Assembly: GCF_007830175.1 (NCBI RefSeq)
Contig: NZ_VLKH01000001.1
Location: 558,001 to 622,000, forward strand
Reading direction: 5' to 3'
Source of the DNA: Sedimentibacter saalensis
GTDB taxonomy: Bacteria; Bacillota; Clostridia; Tissierellales; Sedimentibacteraceae
DNA: 64,000 bases
Position numbers and translations under genes: made by a program. The notes under the pieces were generated by a model. The model was not told the origin of the DNA, did not search any database, and saw only the letters and a program-made list of their open reading frames with translations. Shown in pieces: positions 34,274 through 47,034 of the stretch. Within the stretch, counting starts at the first letter, position 1. Each line of letters begins with the position of its first letter.

Positions 34274-34987
34274 TCATATTAATGGATCTTTACTTGGTTT
34301 TCCCGCTTTTCTCGGGTACTTGCTGTTTGTCTGTTCTATTTTTTCAATAATTACTATTTTTCTTAAAATTTCTGAACCGGGGAGATTAATTTCCTTAATT
34401 TCTTTAATTTTGCCCCCAAGCTTGTTTATGGCACTTTCAGAATCCGTTATTTCCTTGGAAATATTTTCGCTTTTATATGCTGCAAAATATCCGCCCACCT
34501 TAACAAATGGAAGGCAGTATTCACCTAAAACATTGAGAGGCGCCACAGCTCTTGAAACACATATATCAAATTGTTCTCTGTACTTTGGATTTTGACCGAA
34601 GTCTTCTGCCCTTCCATGAATGAGTTCCACTCCTTCAAGATTCAATTCCTTCCTGACCATATCAAGAAAATCTATTCTTTTTCTCAGACTGTCCAAAAGA
34701 GTAACACTCAGTTCGTCATTGACAATTTTTAAAGGGTATCCGGGAAAGCCTCCTCCTGTACCTATGTCGATTAAACTTTTCTTTTCGCAGAAATTTCCTT
34801 CGTCCAGAAGAACAATGCTGTCTAAAAAGTGCTTCACATATATTTCTTCATCATCTTCAATGGACGTAATGTTGATTTTTTGATTCCATTCTTTCAAAAG
34901 ATCTCTGTACTTTACGAACTTCTTTTCAATTTCTGAGCTGTAGGGCAACTTCAGTTGTCTGAAACCCTCTTCCATTGTTTTAATCAA
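34274..34987 (-). CDS. rsmG: 16S rRNA (guanine527-N7)-methyltransferase
   Basis: 237 aa SAM enzyme. The SAM-binding motif is [14 protein letters not shown], followed by '[14 protein letters not shown]' and the '[12 protein letters not shown]' block. The start is a TTG at 34987, 6 bases after GGAG and overlapping the last 8 bases of mnmG. The next in-frame ATG is four codons later, too far from the box. It is followed by the noc-like gene after 13 bases. Confidence 0.95.
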   Translation of the reverse strand: MIKTMEEGFRQLKLPYSSEIEKKFVKYRDLLKEWNQKINITSIEDDEEIYVKHFLDSIVLLDEGNFCEKKSLIDIGTGGGFPGYPLKIVNDELSVTLLDSLRKRIDFLDMVRKELNLEGVELIHGRAEDFGQNPKYREQFDICVSRAVAPLNVLGEYCLPFVKVGGYFAAYKSENISKEITDSESAINKLGGKIKEIKEINLPGSEILRKIVIIEKIEQTNSKYPRKAGKPSKDPLI

Positions 34988-36896
34988 GATTTTCTCCTTT
35001 GTCGTGAGATTTGGCTGCGTTTGTCATCATGTACACCAAAAGTACGTTGATGTCAGATGGTGACACTCCGGATATTCTCGAAGCCTGACCTATAGAATCA
35101 GGTCTTATTCTGTTAAGTTTCTGCTTAGCTTCAAGCCTTAAGTTTCCTATGCTGTCATAATCAATGCTGCTTGGAATTCTTCTGTTTTCAAGCTTTTTAA
35201 ACTGCTCTACCTGCTTAATCTGCTTTGAAATGTATCCATCATATTTTATGACTGTTTCAACATAATCCTTTGTTTCTTTGTTGAGCAGCGGTCTTTCTTC
35301 ATCAAGAGCCGCAGTGTTGTCGTAGTCAAGCTCTGTCCTTCTCAACAAATCATATAAGCTCAAAGGCATTTTTAAAGATGCGCTTCCAAGACTCTCCAAT
35401 ATTTCATTTACTTCTTTTTTCGGAGTAATTTTTATGTTTTTCAAGCGTTCAATTTCTTCTTCTATTTTTTGTTTCTTTGTTTTAAATCTGTTATATCTTT
35501 CTTCTGTAACAAGACCCACTTCATAACCCTTTTCTGTAAGTCTTTCATCTGCATTGTCCTGTCTTAGAATTAGCCTGTATTCAGCCCTTGATGTCATCAT
35601 GCGGTATGGTTCATTTGTCCCCTTAGTCACAAGGTCGTCAATCAATACACCGATGTATGCTTCTGAACGGTCAAGAACAAGGGGTTCTCTGTTTTTCAAA
35701 CTCATGGCTGCATTTATTCCTGCTATGAGACCCTGAGCTGCTGCTTCTTCGTAACCTGAACTTCCATTCACCTGTCCGGCAAAAAATAAATTTTTAATGC
35801 TTATGAGTTCCAAACTTGTTTTAAGCTGAGTGGGGTCAATGCAGTCATATTCTATTGCATAAGCAGGTCTCATGATTTTGGCATTTTCTAATCCAATCAT
35901 GGATTTGTACATCTGAATCTGCACTTCGTATGGAAGAGAAGATGACATTCCCTGAATGTACATTTCCTTTGTGTCAAGACCTTCAGGTTCAACAAACAGC
36001 TGGTGTCTGTCCTTGTCTGAAAATTTAACAACCTTATCTTCAATGGAAGGGCAGTACCTGGGTCCAATGCTTTTTATAACTCCTTCATAAAGAGGAGATC
36101 TGTCCAGGTTTTTTCTTATTATTTCATGTGTTTCTTCTGTAGTGTATGTTATATAGCACGGTACTTGTTCAATATTTATTCCATCAGTCATGAATGAAAA
36201 AGGAATTATCTCTTCATCTCCTGACTGAATTTCCATTTTTTCATAATCCAGAGAATCAGAGTGTATTCTAGCCGGTGTTCCAGTCTTAAATTTTCTGAGT
36301 TCTATTCCCAAATCCATCAATGATTCCGATAGCTCATTTGCAGGAGCCAAACCATTTGGTCCTGAAGAATAATTAAGTTCTCCAATATATACTCTGCCCT
36401 TAAGGTATGTTCCAGTTGTGATTATTACTGATTTAGCCCTGTAATATGCTCCTACCTTTGTATAGACATTAAATGTTTTGTCATCATTCACTGTGAGTCT
36501 TGTAACTTCAGCCTGCACAACTTCAAGGTTTTTTTGATTTTCTATCACTTTTTTCATTTCAGAGTGATACTTGTTTTTGTCGGCCTGAGCCCTGAGGGAA
36601 TGAACTGCCGGTCCCTTTGAACGGTTCAGCATCTTACATTGTATCATAGTTTTATCTATATTTAAAGCCATTTCTCCACCCAGAGCATCAATTTCCCTCA
36701 CCAGGTGTCCCTTAGCTGTTCCGCCAATGTTAGGATTGCACGGCATCATGGCTATTGAATCAAGCGTCATGGTTATCATGATAGTTTTTAAATTAAGCCT
36801 TGAAGCTGCAAGAGCTGCTTCACATCCTGCATGCCCTGCTCCCACAACAGCCACATCTATTTCTTCTGCAAGAAAATCTCTTACTTTGTCTTCCAT
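34980..36896 (-). CDS. mnmG: tRNA U34 carboxymethylaminomethyl synthesis protein MnmG (GidA)
   Basis: 638 aa FAD protein that works with MnmE on wobble uridine of tRNAs reading NNA/NNG codons. The FAD motif is [14 protein letters not shown]; further blocks are '[20 protein letters not shown]' and '[18 protein letters not shown]'. The start at 36896 follows AGAGG by 7 bases. A frame 10 codons longer would overlap the mnmE stop. It is 14 bases after mnmE. Confidence 0.97.
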   Translation of the reverse strand: MEDKVRDFLAEEIDVAVVGAGHAGCEAALAASRLNLKTIMITMTLDSIAMMPCNPNIGGTAKGHLVREIDALGGEMALNIDKTMIQCKMLNRSKGPAVHSLRAQADKNKYHSEMKKVIENQKNLEVVQAEVTRLTVNDDKTFNVYTKVGAYYRAKSVIITTGTYLKGRVYIGELNYSSGPNGLAPANELSESLMDLGIELRKFKTGTPARIHSDSLDYEKMEIQSGDEEIIPFSFMTDGINIEQVPCYITYTTEETHEIIRKNLDRSPLYEGVIKSIGPRYCPSIEDKVVKFSDKDRHQLFVEPEGLDTKEMYIQGMSSSLPYEVQIQMYKSMIGLENAKIMRPAYAIEYDCIDPTQLKTSLELISIKNLFFAGQVNGSSGYEEAAAQGLIAGINAAMSLKNREPLVLDRSEAYIGVLIDDLVTKGTNEPYRMMTSRAEYRLILRQDNADERLTEKGYEVGLVTEERYNRFKTKKQKIEEEIERLKNIKITPKKEVNEILESLGSASLKMPLSLYDLLRRTELDYDNTAALDEERPLLNKETKDYVETVIKYDGYISKQIKQVEQFKKLENRRIPSSIDYDSIGNLRLEAKQKLNRIRPDSIGQASRISGVSPSDINVLLVYMMTNAAKSHDKGENLD

Positions 36897-36910
36897 TTCG
36901 TTTCCTCTTC

Positions 36911-38290
36911 CTATTTTCCTATGCAAAATTCATTGAATATTTTGTCAACTAAATCATCGCTTACGGACTTGCCAACTATGAGACCTAAATTTTCCATTGT
37001 TTCCTTAAGGTCTATTTCCACAAAATCTATGGTCATGCCGTTGTTAATTGACTTTAACACCTCATCAAGGCTGTTTTTTGCATTTATCAGCAAATTCTTG
37101 TGCCTTGCGCTGTTTATAATAAGCTCGTTTTCAATATTTATTGCTCCTTCAAAAAACATGCTGCTTAATTTTTCAATTATTTCATCAAGACCCTGATTGT
37201 TCACCACGGAAATATTGATTGCTTCTTTTTCTATGTCTTCATAACCAGACAAATTAAGCTTGTTTTCCAAATCCGTCTTATTCTTTATATAAATTGTTTT
37301 TTTATTCTGTATATACTGCAGTATTTTCTCATCTTCAGCTTCAAGTTCTCTTGAAGAATCAAATAGCATCATAACAAGATCTGCTTCATCCACTTTGCTT
37401 AGAGCCTTTTCAACACCAATTTTTTCAACCGTGTCTTCTGTGTCTCTTATGCCTGCAGTGTCAATAATTCTTAAAGGTATTCCCTTTATGTTCACATATT
37501 CTTCTATTGTATCTCTTGTGGTGCCGGGGATTTCCGTAACAATAGCACGGTTTTCATTCAACAGAAAATTCATGAGTGATGATTTGCCTACATTGGGTTT
37601 TCCCAATATTACAGTCTTGATTCCTTCTTTGAATATTTTTCCTGTATCAGCCGTAGAGATTAATTTATCTATTTTATTTAAAATTTCCTCGCAAAATTCT
37701 TTTGCATCTGAAATTGTGATTTCATCTTCATCATATTCAGGAAAATCAATGTTTACTTCTATGTTAGCAAGTATGTCCATGATTTTTTCTATTATGTTGT
37801 TTATTTCCTTGGAAAGCCTGCCTTCAAGGTGATTCATGGATATGGCATGGCTTGAATCTGTCTTTGAATTAATAATATCTATGACGGCTTCAGCCTGGGT
37901 CAGGTCTATTCTACCGTTAAGAAATGCTCTTTTTGTGAATTCGCCTCTTTCTGCAGGACGACATCCCATTAGAAGTACTGTCTCAAGTATTTTTTTTGCA
38001 GAAATAACTCCTCCATGGCAGTTTATCTCCACTACATCTTCTCTTGTGTAGGTATTCGGACCCTTCATGTAAGAAAGCAGCACTTCATCTATAATTTTGC
38101 CCTGATTGTCTTGCACATGGCCGTAATGAAGGTATCTTGGCTTTAAATTATTGCCTTCACCCGTTTTTCTGCCTTTTTTGACAAAAATTTTTTCAGCTAT
38201 ACTAAGTGCATCATCACCGCTTATTCTTATTATATTGATACCAGCATTGCCTGGAAATGTTGCTATTGCAGCTATCGTATCACTGTTCAT
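36911..38290 (-). CDS. mnmE: tRNA modification GTPase MnmE (TrmE)
   Basis: 459 aa, the usual family length when started at the ATG 38290 after GGTGAT. The N-terminal formyl-tetrahydrofolate domain is followed by a helical domain that holds the G domain. G1 is [13 protein letters not shown] (near residue 218), G2 '[11 protein letters not shown]', G3 DTAG, G4 NKTD. It ends in the catalytic FCIGK. First gene of a mnmE-mnmG-rsmG-noc-parA-parB unit. Confidence 0.97.
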   Translation of the reverse strand: MNSDTIAAIATFPGNAGINIIRISGDDALSIAEKIFVKKGRKTGEGNNLKPRYLHYGHVQDNQGKIIDEVLLSYMKGPNTYTREDVVEINCHGGVISAKKILETVLLMGCRPAERGEFTKRAFLNGRIDLTQAEAVIDIINSKTDSSHAISMNHLEGRLSKEINNIIEKIMDILANIEVNIDFPEYDEDEITISDAKEFCEEILNKIDKLISTADTGKIFKEGIKTVILGKPNVGKSSLMNFLLNENRAIVTEIPGTTRDTIEEYVNIKGIPLRIIDTAGIRDTEDTVEKIGVEKALSKVDEADLVMMLFDSSRELEAEDEKILQYIQNKKTIYIKNKTDLENKLNLSGYEDIEKEAINISVVNNQGLDEIIEKLSSMFFEGAINIENELIINSARHKNLLINAKNSLDEVLKSINNGMTIDFVEIDLKETMENLGLIVGKSVSDDLVDKIFNEFCIGK

Positions 38291-38392
38291 CCTATCACCG
38301 TTTCTTTCTTTATAATTCACATATATTTTACATTATTTTTTCACAAATGTACATAAATATTTAATGCTGCATGTGGTATTATCATGTAATTC

Positions 38393-38404
38393 CTAGTATA
38401 TAAA
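38393..38404 (+). repeat. half copy (D) of the dispersed palindromic element
   Basis: TCCTAGTATATA abuts the jag terminator. It matches the right half of copies A-C (TTCCTAGTATAT). Only half is recognisable. Confidence 0.35.
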
Positions 38405-38430
38405 ATATAACCCGGTTGTCCGGGTTATAT
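38405..38430 (-). terminator. terminator after jag
   Basis: ATATAACCCGG-TTGT-CCGGGTTATAT is a perfect 11-bp stem 7 bases past the jag stop. On the minus strand it runs into ATTTTATA. It separates the rpmH-jag unit from the mnmE unit. Confidence 0.82.
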
Positions 38431-38437
38431 GATATGA

Positions 38438-39064
38438 TTATTTTAAGTCTATTACAACTTTTCTGAAAGGCTCATCACCTTCAGAATAAGTGATTATGTC
38501 CTTTTCGTCCTGTAAAGTAGAATGAATTATTCTTCTTTCATAAGGATTCATTGGTTCGAGTCTGACCTTGTGCTTGTAGTACCTGCACTTGTCTGCCATT
38601 TTTGCTGCAAGTTTCTTTAATGTCTCTTCTCTTTTGGCTCTGTAATCTTCAACATTGAAAATAACTCTCACATAATTTTCTCTGCCTTTATTCACTATCA
38701 AATTAAGAAGAAATTGAATTTCGTCTAAATTTTTACCTCTTTTGCCTATGATTATGCCTTTATCGTCTTCTCCGATTTTAACTATGTCAACTTTTAAAAC
38801 GTTGTCGGAAAAATCCACCTGGTAATCAGCTTCTATCTCCATTTTTTTAAGCAAGACGTCAAAGAATTTTTTTGTTCTTTCTTCCGGACCATTTGTAACG
38901 GTTACTTTGACCTTTGCATCCTTGCTTCCTATCAAGCCGAAAAAACCTTTTGAAGGCTCATTGATAACTTCAATCTGCACTTCTTCTTTCTCAGCATGCA
39001 GTTCTTCCAAGGCAGCAGCAATAGCTTCTTCAACTGTAGATCTTTCAATAGTTACATTTTTCAT
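38438..39064 (-). CDS. jag: RNA-binding protein Jag / KhpB
   Basis: 208 aa. The N-terminal Jag domain (1-55) is followed by a KH domain with 'GIIIGKRGKNLDEIQFLLN' (GxxG loop) and a C-terminal R3H domain ending in 'RRIIHSTLQDEKDIITYSEG'. KhpB binds RNA with KhpA and affects cell elongation and, in Bacillus, sporulation. Its ATG follows the yidC stop with no gap (TAGATG). Confidence 0.94.
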   Translation of the reverse strand: MKNVTIERSTVEEAIAAALEELHAEKEEVQIEVINEPSKGFFGLIGSKDAKVKVTVTNGPEERTKKFFDVLLKKMEIEADYQVDFSDNVLKVDIVKIGEDDKGIIIGKRGKNLDEIQFLLNLIVNKGRENYVRVIFNVEDYRAKREETLKKLAAKMADKCRYYKHKVRLEPMNPYERRIIHSTLQDEKDIITYSEGDEPFRKVVIDLK

Positions 39065-39847
39065 CTATTTTAATTCCTCCTTCGGATTTTTGGACGAATT
39101 CATAATAACATATTGTTGTATCAACTGAAATACATTTGAAACAACCCAGTATAATCCTAATCCTGCAGGGAACTGTACACCAAAAACAAATATCATGACA
39201 GGCATCATCATATTCATTGATTTTTGTGTAGCCATAGCCTGTTCATTTCCTGCTGGCTGAGTGGACATTGTCATTTTACTTGTCAGATATGTTGTAAATG
39301 CTGATATTGCAGCAAATATAGGAACAGCTGCACCAATGAACGGAAGTGTCATTCCACCCATTGACAATCCATTTACAATTCCGCCTTCAAAAATAAAATT
39401 TTCAGTGTATCTCAAGTCATTGATCCAAAAAAATGCTTTATTTATTAAATCATATGCTTCCAGATTCTTAAAAACATATACTTCAGGTGATCTGATAACA
39501 TAAAAAAACGCAATTAATATAGGGAATTGAATCAACATAGGCAGACACCCTGCAAAAGGACTGTATTCAGCTTCTTTGTACAATTCCATCTGTTTTCTTT
39601 GAAGCGTCTGAGGATCTTTTCCGTACTTTTCCTGCAATTCCTGTATTTTTGGATTTAATTCCTGCATTTTTTTCATAGATTTAGTCTGCTTTAACGTCAA
39701 CGGCATTACTATCAACTTAAATATTATGGTTGACAAAATTATTGAAATTGCATAAGCAGAAAGATATTGGGTATCAAAAACAGATACCATGTCGTATAAC
39801 AATTTAACAAGCATACCCATTGGCTTTGCTAAAAAATCTAAATTCAT
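39065..39847 (-). CDS. yidC: membrane protein insertase YidC (Oxa1 family)
   Basis: 260 aa, the short Gram-positive form with five membrane segments and no large extracytoplasmic domain. The conserved groove region starts 'LVMPLTLKQTKSMKKMQELNPK' (split here as LTLKQTKSMKKMQELN). The cytoplasmic hairpin with 'KYGKDPQTLQRKQMELYKE' follows. Late segments are 'PVMIFVFGVQFPAGLGLYW'. No lipobox Cys is seen, unlike SpoIIIJ. Confidence 0.95.
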   Translation of the reverse strand: MNLDFLAKPMGMLVKLLYDMVSVFDTQYLSAYAISIILSTIIFKLIVMPLTLKQTKSMKKMQELNPKIQELQEKYGKDPQTLQRKQMELYKEAEYSPFAGCLPMLIQFPILIAFFYVIRSPEVYVFKNLEAYDLINKAFFWINDLRYTENFIFEGGIVNGLSMGGMTLPFIGAAVPIFAAISAFTTYLTSKMTMSTQPAGNEQAMATQKSMNMMMPVMIFVFGVQFPAGLGLYWVVSNVFQLIQQYVIMNSSKNPKEELK

Positions 39848-39861
39848 GTTTATCCTCCGTA

Positions 39862-40071
39862 TTATTTCAAAGGATCATACCCACCGGGATGAAATGGATG
39901 ACATCTGAGAATTCGTTTTATTCCTAAGTATGAGCCTTTTATAAAACCGTATTTTTGTAACGCTTCAACAAAATATTGCGAACATGTGGGGTAAAATCTG
40001 CAATGTCTTACTCCCGAGTTCGAAGAAAATTTCTGATATATTCGTATAATAAAAATTAACAGCTTACTTAT
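39862..40071 (-). CDS. yidD: membrane protein insertion efficiency factor YidD, with ATA as only upstream start
   Basis: 69 aa, clear YidD: '[20 protein letters not shown]', then '[18 protein letters not shown]' and the hallmark '[17 protein letters not shown]'. YidD helps YidC insert membrane proteins. The frame follows a stop (TAA) directly with ATA at 40071, exactly where homologues have ATG (M/I-x-KLLIF). No ATG, GTG or TTG exists before the conserved core. AAGGGTGAT ends 5 bases upstream, inside the end of rnpA, so ATA initiation with strong coupling is the best reading. A CTG two codons later is the alternative. Confidence 0.88.
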   Translation of the reverse strand: MSKLLIFIIRIYQKFSSNSGVRHCRFYPTCSQYFVEALQKYGFIKGSYLGIKRILRCHPFHPGGYDPLK

Positions 40072-40405
40072 TTAGATCACCCTTTAACATTTTCTTTTTC
40101 TTCATCAGTTTAAAAAATGATTTTTCCAGACTCTTGTAATCTGAATCAGCAGCATTAACACGGGCCATCAAAACAAAATCATAGCCTTCTTTTAAATTAC
40201 ACTCGTTTAACCTTACTATTTCTTTCAGTCTTCTTCTTATGATGTTCCTTTTTACTGCCAGTTTAATTTTTTTTGCAGCAGTAAAACCAAACCTGTTATA
40301 ACCTAAATTGTTTTTTTTTACAAACAAAACAATATTGTAATCAGATATGGAATCCTTACAATTATAGACAGATTTGTATTCTTTGTTGTTTTTTATGATT
40401 ATCAT
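40064..40405 (-). CDS. rnpA: ribonuclease P protein component
   Basis: 113 aa basic protein. The RNR signature appears as [17 protein letters not shown]. The early '[20 protein letters not shown]' is typical. It binds RNase P RNA to process pre-tRNA 5' ends. Its 3' end overlaps yidD by 8 bases. It follows rpmH, as in most bacteria. Confidence 0.95.
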   Translation of the reverse strand: MIIIKNNKEYKSVYNCKDSISDYNIVLFVKKNNLGYNRFGFTAAKKIKLAVKRNIIRRRLKEIVRLNECNLKEGYDFVLMARVNAADSDYKSLEKSFFKLMKKKKMLKGDLNK

Positions 40406-40453
40406 TGTTTTTCCCTATGTTTGAAAATGGAATAAAAGGCCACATACGCGGCC

Positions 40454-40588
40454 TTATGCTGACAATTTCTTTCTACCTTTTGCCCTTCTTCTCTTCAAAA
40501 CATTTCTTCCGGATTTTGTGCTCATTCTTTTAATAAATCCATGTTCGCTGCTTCTTTGTCTTCTTTTTGGCTGATAAGTTCTTTTCAT
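40454..40588 (-). CDS. rpmH: 50S ribosomal protein L34
   Basis: 44 aa: [20 protein letters not shown] followed by [20 protein letters not shown] and KLSA. All hallmark residues are present. AAGGAGG precedes the ATG. It is the first gene of the leftward origin operon. Confidence 0.97.
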   Translation of the reverse strand: MKRTYQPKRRQRSSEHGFIKRMSTKSGRNVLKRRRAKGRKKLSA

Positions 40589-40991
40589 CAGAAAAACACC
40601 TCCTTGTACTACAGATATCTATATAAATATCTTAAATTTTCATGTTTTTAAATTATAATATTTTTAAATTTCGATGTCAACAATTAAAAATATTATAGCT
40701 ATTGTAATATACTACATTTTTTTAAAGAATGCAATTATTTTTTAAAATAAATAAAATTAAATTGAAATTGTGGATAAAAAATGATAGTATGATATGTATC
40801 TGTGGATAACTTTTTATTTATGTTTAATCTATGGACAAACTGTTATTAAATTTTAAAAAATGTTGAATAATCAATTTTATAAATTGTTAACATTTTTAGT
40901 TAACAATTGTTTACAACATATAATTTAACATATATTTTCATTTATTATAAACAACATGTTAATTTTTTTTATCAACAACCGGAGGAATTAT
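40589..40991. other. oriC: chromosome replication origin region, left part (rpmH-dnaA)
   Basis: 403 very AT-rich bases. Two perfect DnaA boxes (TGTGGATAA at 40769-40777 and 40801-40809) and one weak one (TATGGACAA, 40830-40838) have the same orientation. A perfect 10-bp inverted repeat AATTGTTAAC/GTTAACAATT lies at 40882-40908, followed by an AT-rich stretch suited to unwinding. Promoters for rpmH and dnaA must also lie here. GGAGG at 40981 is the dnaA ribosome binding site. Confidence 0.85.
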
Positions 40992-42329
40992 ATGAACTTT
41001 GAAGAATTATGGAACGAAGTCCTGGAAATTGTAAAAGAAGATACAAATCAAGTGAGTTTTAACACTTGGTTTAAGCCTCTTAAAATAGTTGCTTATAAAA
41101 ATAATACAATTTATTTGGAAACAGCAGATGATTTTTTAAAAAACACATTAAAGAAAAGACACTACAACTTTCTTAAAAATGCATTCACATATGTATTAAA
41201 GAAGGATACGGAACTTGTTTTCACGGTTCCCGGCGAAAATATCGACAAGGAAGATTCAAAACGAACTGCTACAAACAGCACATCCGAAGAAACTGACGCA
41301 ATAAACGTAGACAGAAAATTAAATCCCAAGTACCGTTTTGACAACTTCATAATAGGAAATTCCAACAGATTTGCCCATGCCGCTTCCCTGGCTGTTGCAG
41401 AAGCTCCATCCACTGCATACAACCCTTTATTTTTATACGGCGGAGTTGGTCTTGGAAAAACTCACTTGATGCACGCCATTGGACACTATATTCTGGACAA
41501 CAACCCGGATGCCTATGTTCTTTATGTAACTTCTGAAAAATTTACAAACGACCTTATTAATTCCATAAAGGACGGCAAAAATGAGGAGTTTAGAAACACA
41601 TACAGAAAAGCTGATGTACTTCTGGTGGATGATATTCAGTTTATTGCAGGTAAAGAAAGTACTCAGGAAGAATTTTTCCACACATTCAACGCTCTTCATG
41701 AAGCAAACAAACAGATTATAGTTTCAAGCGATAATCCTCCAAGCGAAATTCCAACATTGGAAGACAGGCTTCGCTCCCGTTTCGAGTGGGGACTTATTGC
41801 AGACATACAGCCGCCGGATTATGAAACAAGAATTGCAATATTGAGAAAAAAAGCTGAAGCTGAAAATTACAACGTTCCTGACGAGGTAATCACATACATT
41901 GCACAGCACATTCAATCAAATATTAGAAAACTTGAAGGAGCTCTCATACGTATTTATGCCTATGCTTCTCTCACTAATAAAAAGGAAGTTTCACTTGAGC
42001 TTGCCCAGGAGGCCTTAAAGCATTTGATCTCCAGCAACAAGAAAATCACTCTTGTTGATATAAAGGAAGTTGTTGCAAATTACTACAACATATCAATGGA
42101 CGACCTCGTATCAAAAAAGAAAACGAAAAACATTGCATATCCAAGGCAAATTGCTATGTATATAGCCAGAAAATTAACGGATTATTCTCTTCCTAAGCTT
42201 GGAGAAGAATTTGGAGGAAGAGATCACTCAACTGTGCTTCATGCATGCAACAAGGTTGAAGAAGACATGGAAAATTCTCAGGAAATTAAAAAAAATGTAG
42301 ACGATTTAATTTCCATGCTGAATAATTAA
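40992..42329 (+). CDS. dnaA: chromosomal replication initiator protein DnaA
   Basis: 445 aa from the ATG after GGAGGAATTAT; a 12-codon longer frame lacks a box. Domain I is '[20 protein letters not shown]'. Domain III AAA+ has Walker [13 protein letters not shown] near residue 150 and Walker B '[19 protein letters not shown]'. Domain IV ends with the DNA-binding signature [17 protein letters not shown]. DnaA boxes lie on both sides of the gene. Confidence 0.98.
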   Translation: MNFEELWNEVLEIVKEDTNQVSFNTWFKPLKIVAYKNNTIYLETADDFLKNTLKKRHYNFLKNAFTYVLKKDTELVFTVPGENIDKEDSKRTATNSTSEETDAINVDRKLNPKYRFDNFIIGNSNRFAHAASLAVAEAPSTAYNPLFLYGGVGLGKTHLMHAIGHYILDNNPDAYVLYVTSEKFTNDLINSIKDGKNEEFRNTYRKADVLLVDDIQFIAGKESTQEEFFHTFNALHEANKQIIVSSDNPPSEIPTLEDRLRSRFEWGLIADIQPPDYETRIAILRKKAEAENYNVPDEVITYIAQHIQSNIRKLEGALIRIYAYASLTNKKEVSLELAQEALKHLISSNKKITLVDIKEVVANYYNISMDDLVSKKKTKNIAYPRQIAMYIARKLTDYSLPKLGEEFGGRDHSTVLHACNKVEEDMENSQEIKKNVDDLISMLNN

Positions 42330-42569
42330 CTACTCTGTTGATAAACTGTTAGGGGTTGTTCATAACATTATTTTTTATTTTTAAGCTTTTGGATAAAAAA
42401 TTAATCTGTCAACAGCCATAAATTTTTTAAAGATTTAAAATTCAGTGCTTCAACAACTTTTCAACAAATTAACAGTGCCTACTAATATTACTAATAATTA
42501 TTTTATATATTTCTATTAAATGTTTTTTCAGTTTCAATTGTTAACAAACCAATTATAAAGGAGTAAAAG
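42330..42569. other. origin region, right part (dnaA-dnaN)
   Basis: 240 AT-rich bases. Near-consensus DnaA boxes are TGTTGATAA (42336-42344) and TTTGGATAA (42388-42396), each with one mismatch. With the left cluster this gives a bipartite origin like that of Bacillus. AAAGGAG is the dnaN ribosome binding site. Confidence 0.6.
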
Positions 42570-43670
42570 ATGAAAATTAGAATTAACCAAAATGAACTAA
42601 ATAAATCAATTAATATTGTACAAAAAGCAGTTTCTTCAAGAACACCTCTTCCAATATTGTCAGGCATACTAATAGAAGCAAAAAACAACATGCTCATTAT
42701 GACTGCCACAGACCTGGACCTTGGAATAAAAACTTATTCTCCCTGCGACATAGAGGAAGAAGGATCAATAGTTGTGCAATCAAGACTTATTGGAGATTTT
42801 GTAAGAAAACTGCCGTCTAATTCCTATGTGAACATAGAAACAATGGAAAACAACAACATGGAAATAAAATGTCTTAATTCAGAAATTAACATACTTGGAA
42901 ATTCTGCAGCAGAATATCCTGACAACACATTTGACAATGAAGGAAATTCATTCTCAATAAAATCTGAATCTTTGAAAAATCTTATAAAGTATACTTATTT
43001 TGCAGCTGCACAGGAAAATATTAAACCTATTTTCACAGGCTGCCTCATTGAAATTAAAAATAATCTTTGTACATTTGTTGCTCTTGACGGATACAGAATG
43101 GCAGTAAAAAAAGAAAAAATAGATTTCAGCGGTGAAGTTTCAGTTGTTGTTCCTTCAAAAACAATGCTTGAAATTTTAAGAATAATAGAGGAAAACAAAG
43201 CAAACACAGACATAGTTATTTCTGAAAGCCATATTTCTTTCAAAGTAGACAACACTATAATAATATCAAACCTGCTAGATGGTAAATTCATTGATTATGA
43301 AGGAATAATAAAAGATAATTATGTTACAACAGTGAATGTAAGCACAACTGAAATAAGAGAATCTGTTGAAAGAGCTTCACTTCTTGCAAAAGATGACAAA
43401 AACAACCTCATAATTCTTGACATAAAAGAAAACAACATGCAGATAAATTCTGCATCCGAATACGGCAATGTAGAAGAAAATGTGACTGTTGAAAAAGAAG
43501 GAGAAGACATAAAAATAGGTTTCAACTCAAAATATCTCCTTGATTTTTTAAAGGTTATAGAAAATGAAAAAATTAAATTGAATTTAATTGGGAAAAATAA
43601 CCCTTGCTTTATAAATGAAGATAACAAGGAAGATTATATTTACATGGTACTGCCTGTTAGAATATCATAA
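42570..43670 (+). CDS. dnaN: DNA polymerase III sliding clamp (beta)
   Basis: 366 aa, normal clamp length with three repeated domains. Typical blocks are 'INIVQKAVSSRTPLPILSG' at the N-terminus, 'FTGCLIEIKNNLCTFVALDG' followed by YRMAVKKE, and C-terminal 'VLPVRIS'. It tethers polymerases and repair factors to DNA. Confidence 0.97.
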   Translation: MKIRINQNELNKSINIVQKAVSSRTPLPILSGILIEAKNNMLIMTATDLDLGIKTYSPCDIEEEGSIVVQSRLIGDFVRKLPSNSYVNIETMENNNMEIKCLNSEINILGNSAAEYPDNTFDNEGNSFSIKSESLKNLIKYTYFAAAQENIKPIFTGCLIEIKNNLCTFVALDGYRMAVKKEKIDFSGEVSVVVPSKTMLEILRIIEENKANTDIVISESHISFKVDNTIIISNLLDGKFIDYEGIIKDNYVTTVNVSTTEIRESVERASLLAKDDKNNLIILDIKENNMQINSASEYGNVEENVTVEKEGEDIKIGFNSKYLLDFLKVIENEKIKLNLIGKNNPCFINEDNKEDYIYMVLPVRIS

Positions 43671-43755
43671 TATTTTAAGGTCATTATAGAAAATATAAAA
43701 TAAATATTATTATGGTCATTTACAAAAATAAATTATTTTAAAAATGAGGTGCAAA

Positions 43756-43974
43756 ATGGAAAATATTTATATTAGCACAGAATATATAAAACTTGACCAG
43801 CTTTTGAAATTTGTCAATGCAGTAGAAGGCGGCGGTATGGCAAAAAATGTAATTCTTGACGGACTTGTAAAAGTTAACGGCGAAGTTGAACTTCAAAGAG
43901 GAAAGAAGTTGAGAGAAGGGGACATCGTTGAATTTAACGGTGAAGAGTATATCATTTCAACAGAGGAAAAATGA
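43756..43974 (+). CDS. yaaA: S4 domain protein YaaA/YlmH-type, conserved between dnaN and recF
   Basis: 72 aa from the ATG after GAGGTG; four extra codons upstream lack a box. The RNA-binding S4 fold shows as 'YIKLDQLLKFVNAVEGGGMA', 'LVKVNGEVELQRGKKLREG' and 'DIVEFNGEEY'. The homologue in this locus of Bacillus is linked to 50S assembly. Its stop overlaps the recF start (ATGA). Confidence 0.92.
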   Translation: MENIYISTEYIKLDQLLKFVNAVEGGGMAKNVILDGLVKVNGEVELQRGKKLREGDIVEFNGEEYIISTEEK

Positions 43975-45092
43975 TAATAAATAAGTTAAAAATAAAGAAT
44001 TACAGAAATTTCAAGGATGCAGAAATTGAACTCAACAACTCTCTGAACATTTTCATAGGAGACAACGGCCAGGGAAAGACAAATCTAATGGAGTCTATTT
44101 ACCTTTCTTCAATAGGAAGGACGTTCAGATTAAACAGTGAAAATGAATTGATCAATTTCAGTGAAAATAAAAGTTCTGTAGAAATTTCTCTTATAAAAAA
44201 TAACTATAACATGAAAATCGACCTTCTTTTGGAGAAAAACAAAAGGAAGACAGTCCACATAAACGGAGTAAAGCTGGATAAAACTTCGGAAATGATAGGA
44301 ATATTGAACAATGTTATTTTTACTCCTGACGATATGAGAATTATAAAGGGAAGTCCTGTTGAAAGAAGAAAATTCATAAATATTGACATTTCTCAAATTA
44401 AGCCTAAATATAAGTATTTGCTTAATAAATACAAAAAAGTTGTGACTGAAAGAAATATAATTTTAAAAAATTACTATACAAATCCACAAAATAAGGATAT
44501 TATAAATATTTGGAATGATTACCTGGTTAATACAGGTTCAGACATAATATTTTTAAGAAATGAATATATTGAAAAGTTAAAACATTATGCAGCGGATATT
44601 TATGCAGATATTTCCGGTAAAAAAGAAAAATTTGAAATGAGCTACTGCTGCAACATAGGCAGATCTGAATACTTGGACAATGAAATCATAAAAAAGTCAT
44701 TTCATGAAAAAGTAAACAACAACATAAAAAATGAAATAATGAGGGGAACAACTTTGTATGGACCTCACAAAGATGACATAGTAATTAAAATTGACGGAAA
44801 TGAATGCAAGTATTTTGGTTCACAGGGTCAGCAGCGTTCAGCAATTCTTTCAATAAAGCTTGCTGAAATAGAAATTATAAAAGAAGAAACAGGAGAATAT
44901 CCGATTTTGTTGTTGGATGATGTGTTGTCAGAGCTTGACAACAAAAGAAAAGGGTATCTCATGAACTACATAAAAGGGATACAGACTGTCATTACAACAA
45001 CAGATGACCATGATTTAAAAGAGTTGACCAAATTTTACAACAAGAAAATTTTTTATATAAACGAAGGAAAAATTGGCAATATTACAAATTAG
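43971..45092 (+). CDS. recF: DNA replication and repair protein RecF
   Basis: 373 aa SMC-like ATPase acting at gaps with RecO/RecR. Walker A is FIGDNGQGKTNLMESI. The signature is in 'FGSQGQQRSAILSIKLAE'. Walker B is 'PILLLDDVLSELDNKRK'. 'TLYGPHKDDI' is typical. It overlaps yaaA and is 14 bases from gyrB. Confidence 0.96.
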   Translation: MIINKLKIKNYRNFKDAEIELNNSLNIFIGDNGQGKTNLMESIYLSSIGRTFRLNSENELINFSENKSSVEISLIKNNYNMKIDLLLEKNKRKTVHINGVKLDKTSEMIGILNNVIFTPDDMRIIKGSPVERRKFINIDISQIKPKYKYLLNKYKKVVTERNIILKNYYTNPQNKDIINIWNDYLVNTGSDIIFLRNEYIEKLKHYAADIYADISGKKEKFEMSYCCNIGRSEYLDNEIIKKSFHEKVNNNIKNEIMRGTTLYGPHKDDIVIKIDGNECKYFGSQGQQRSAILSIKLAEIEIIKEETGEYPILLLDDVLSELDNKRKGYLMNYIKGIQTVITTTDDHDLKELTKFYNKKIFYINEGKIGNITN

Positions 45093-45106
45093 AGGAGTTT
45101 AAATAA

Positions 45107-47017
<1,911 letters not shown>

Positions 47018-47034
47018 GCTGTTGGAGGATACAA

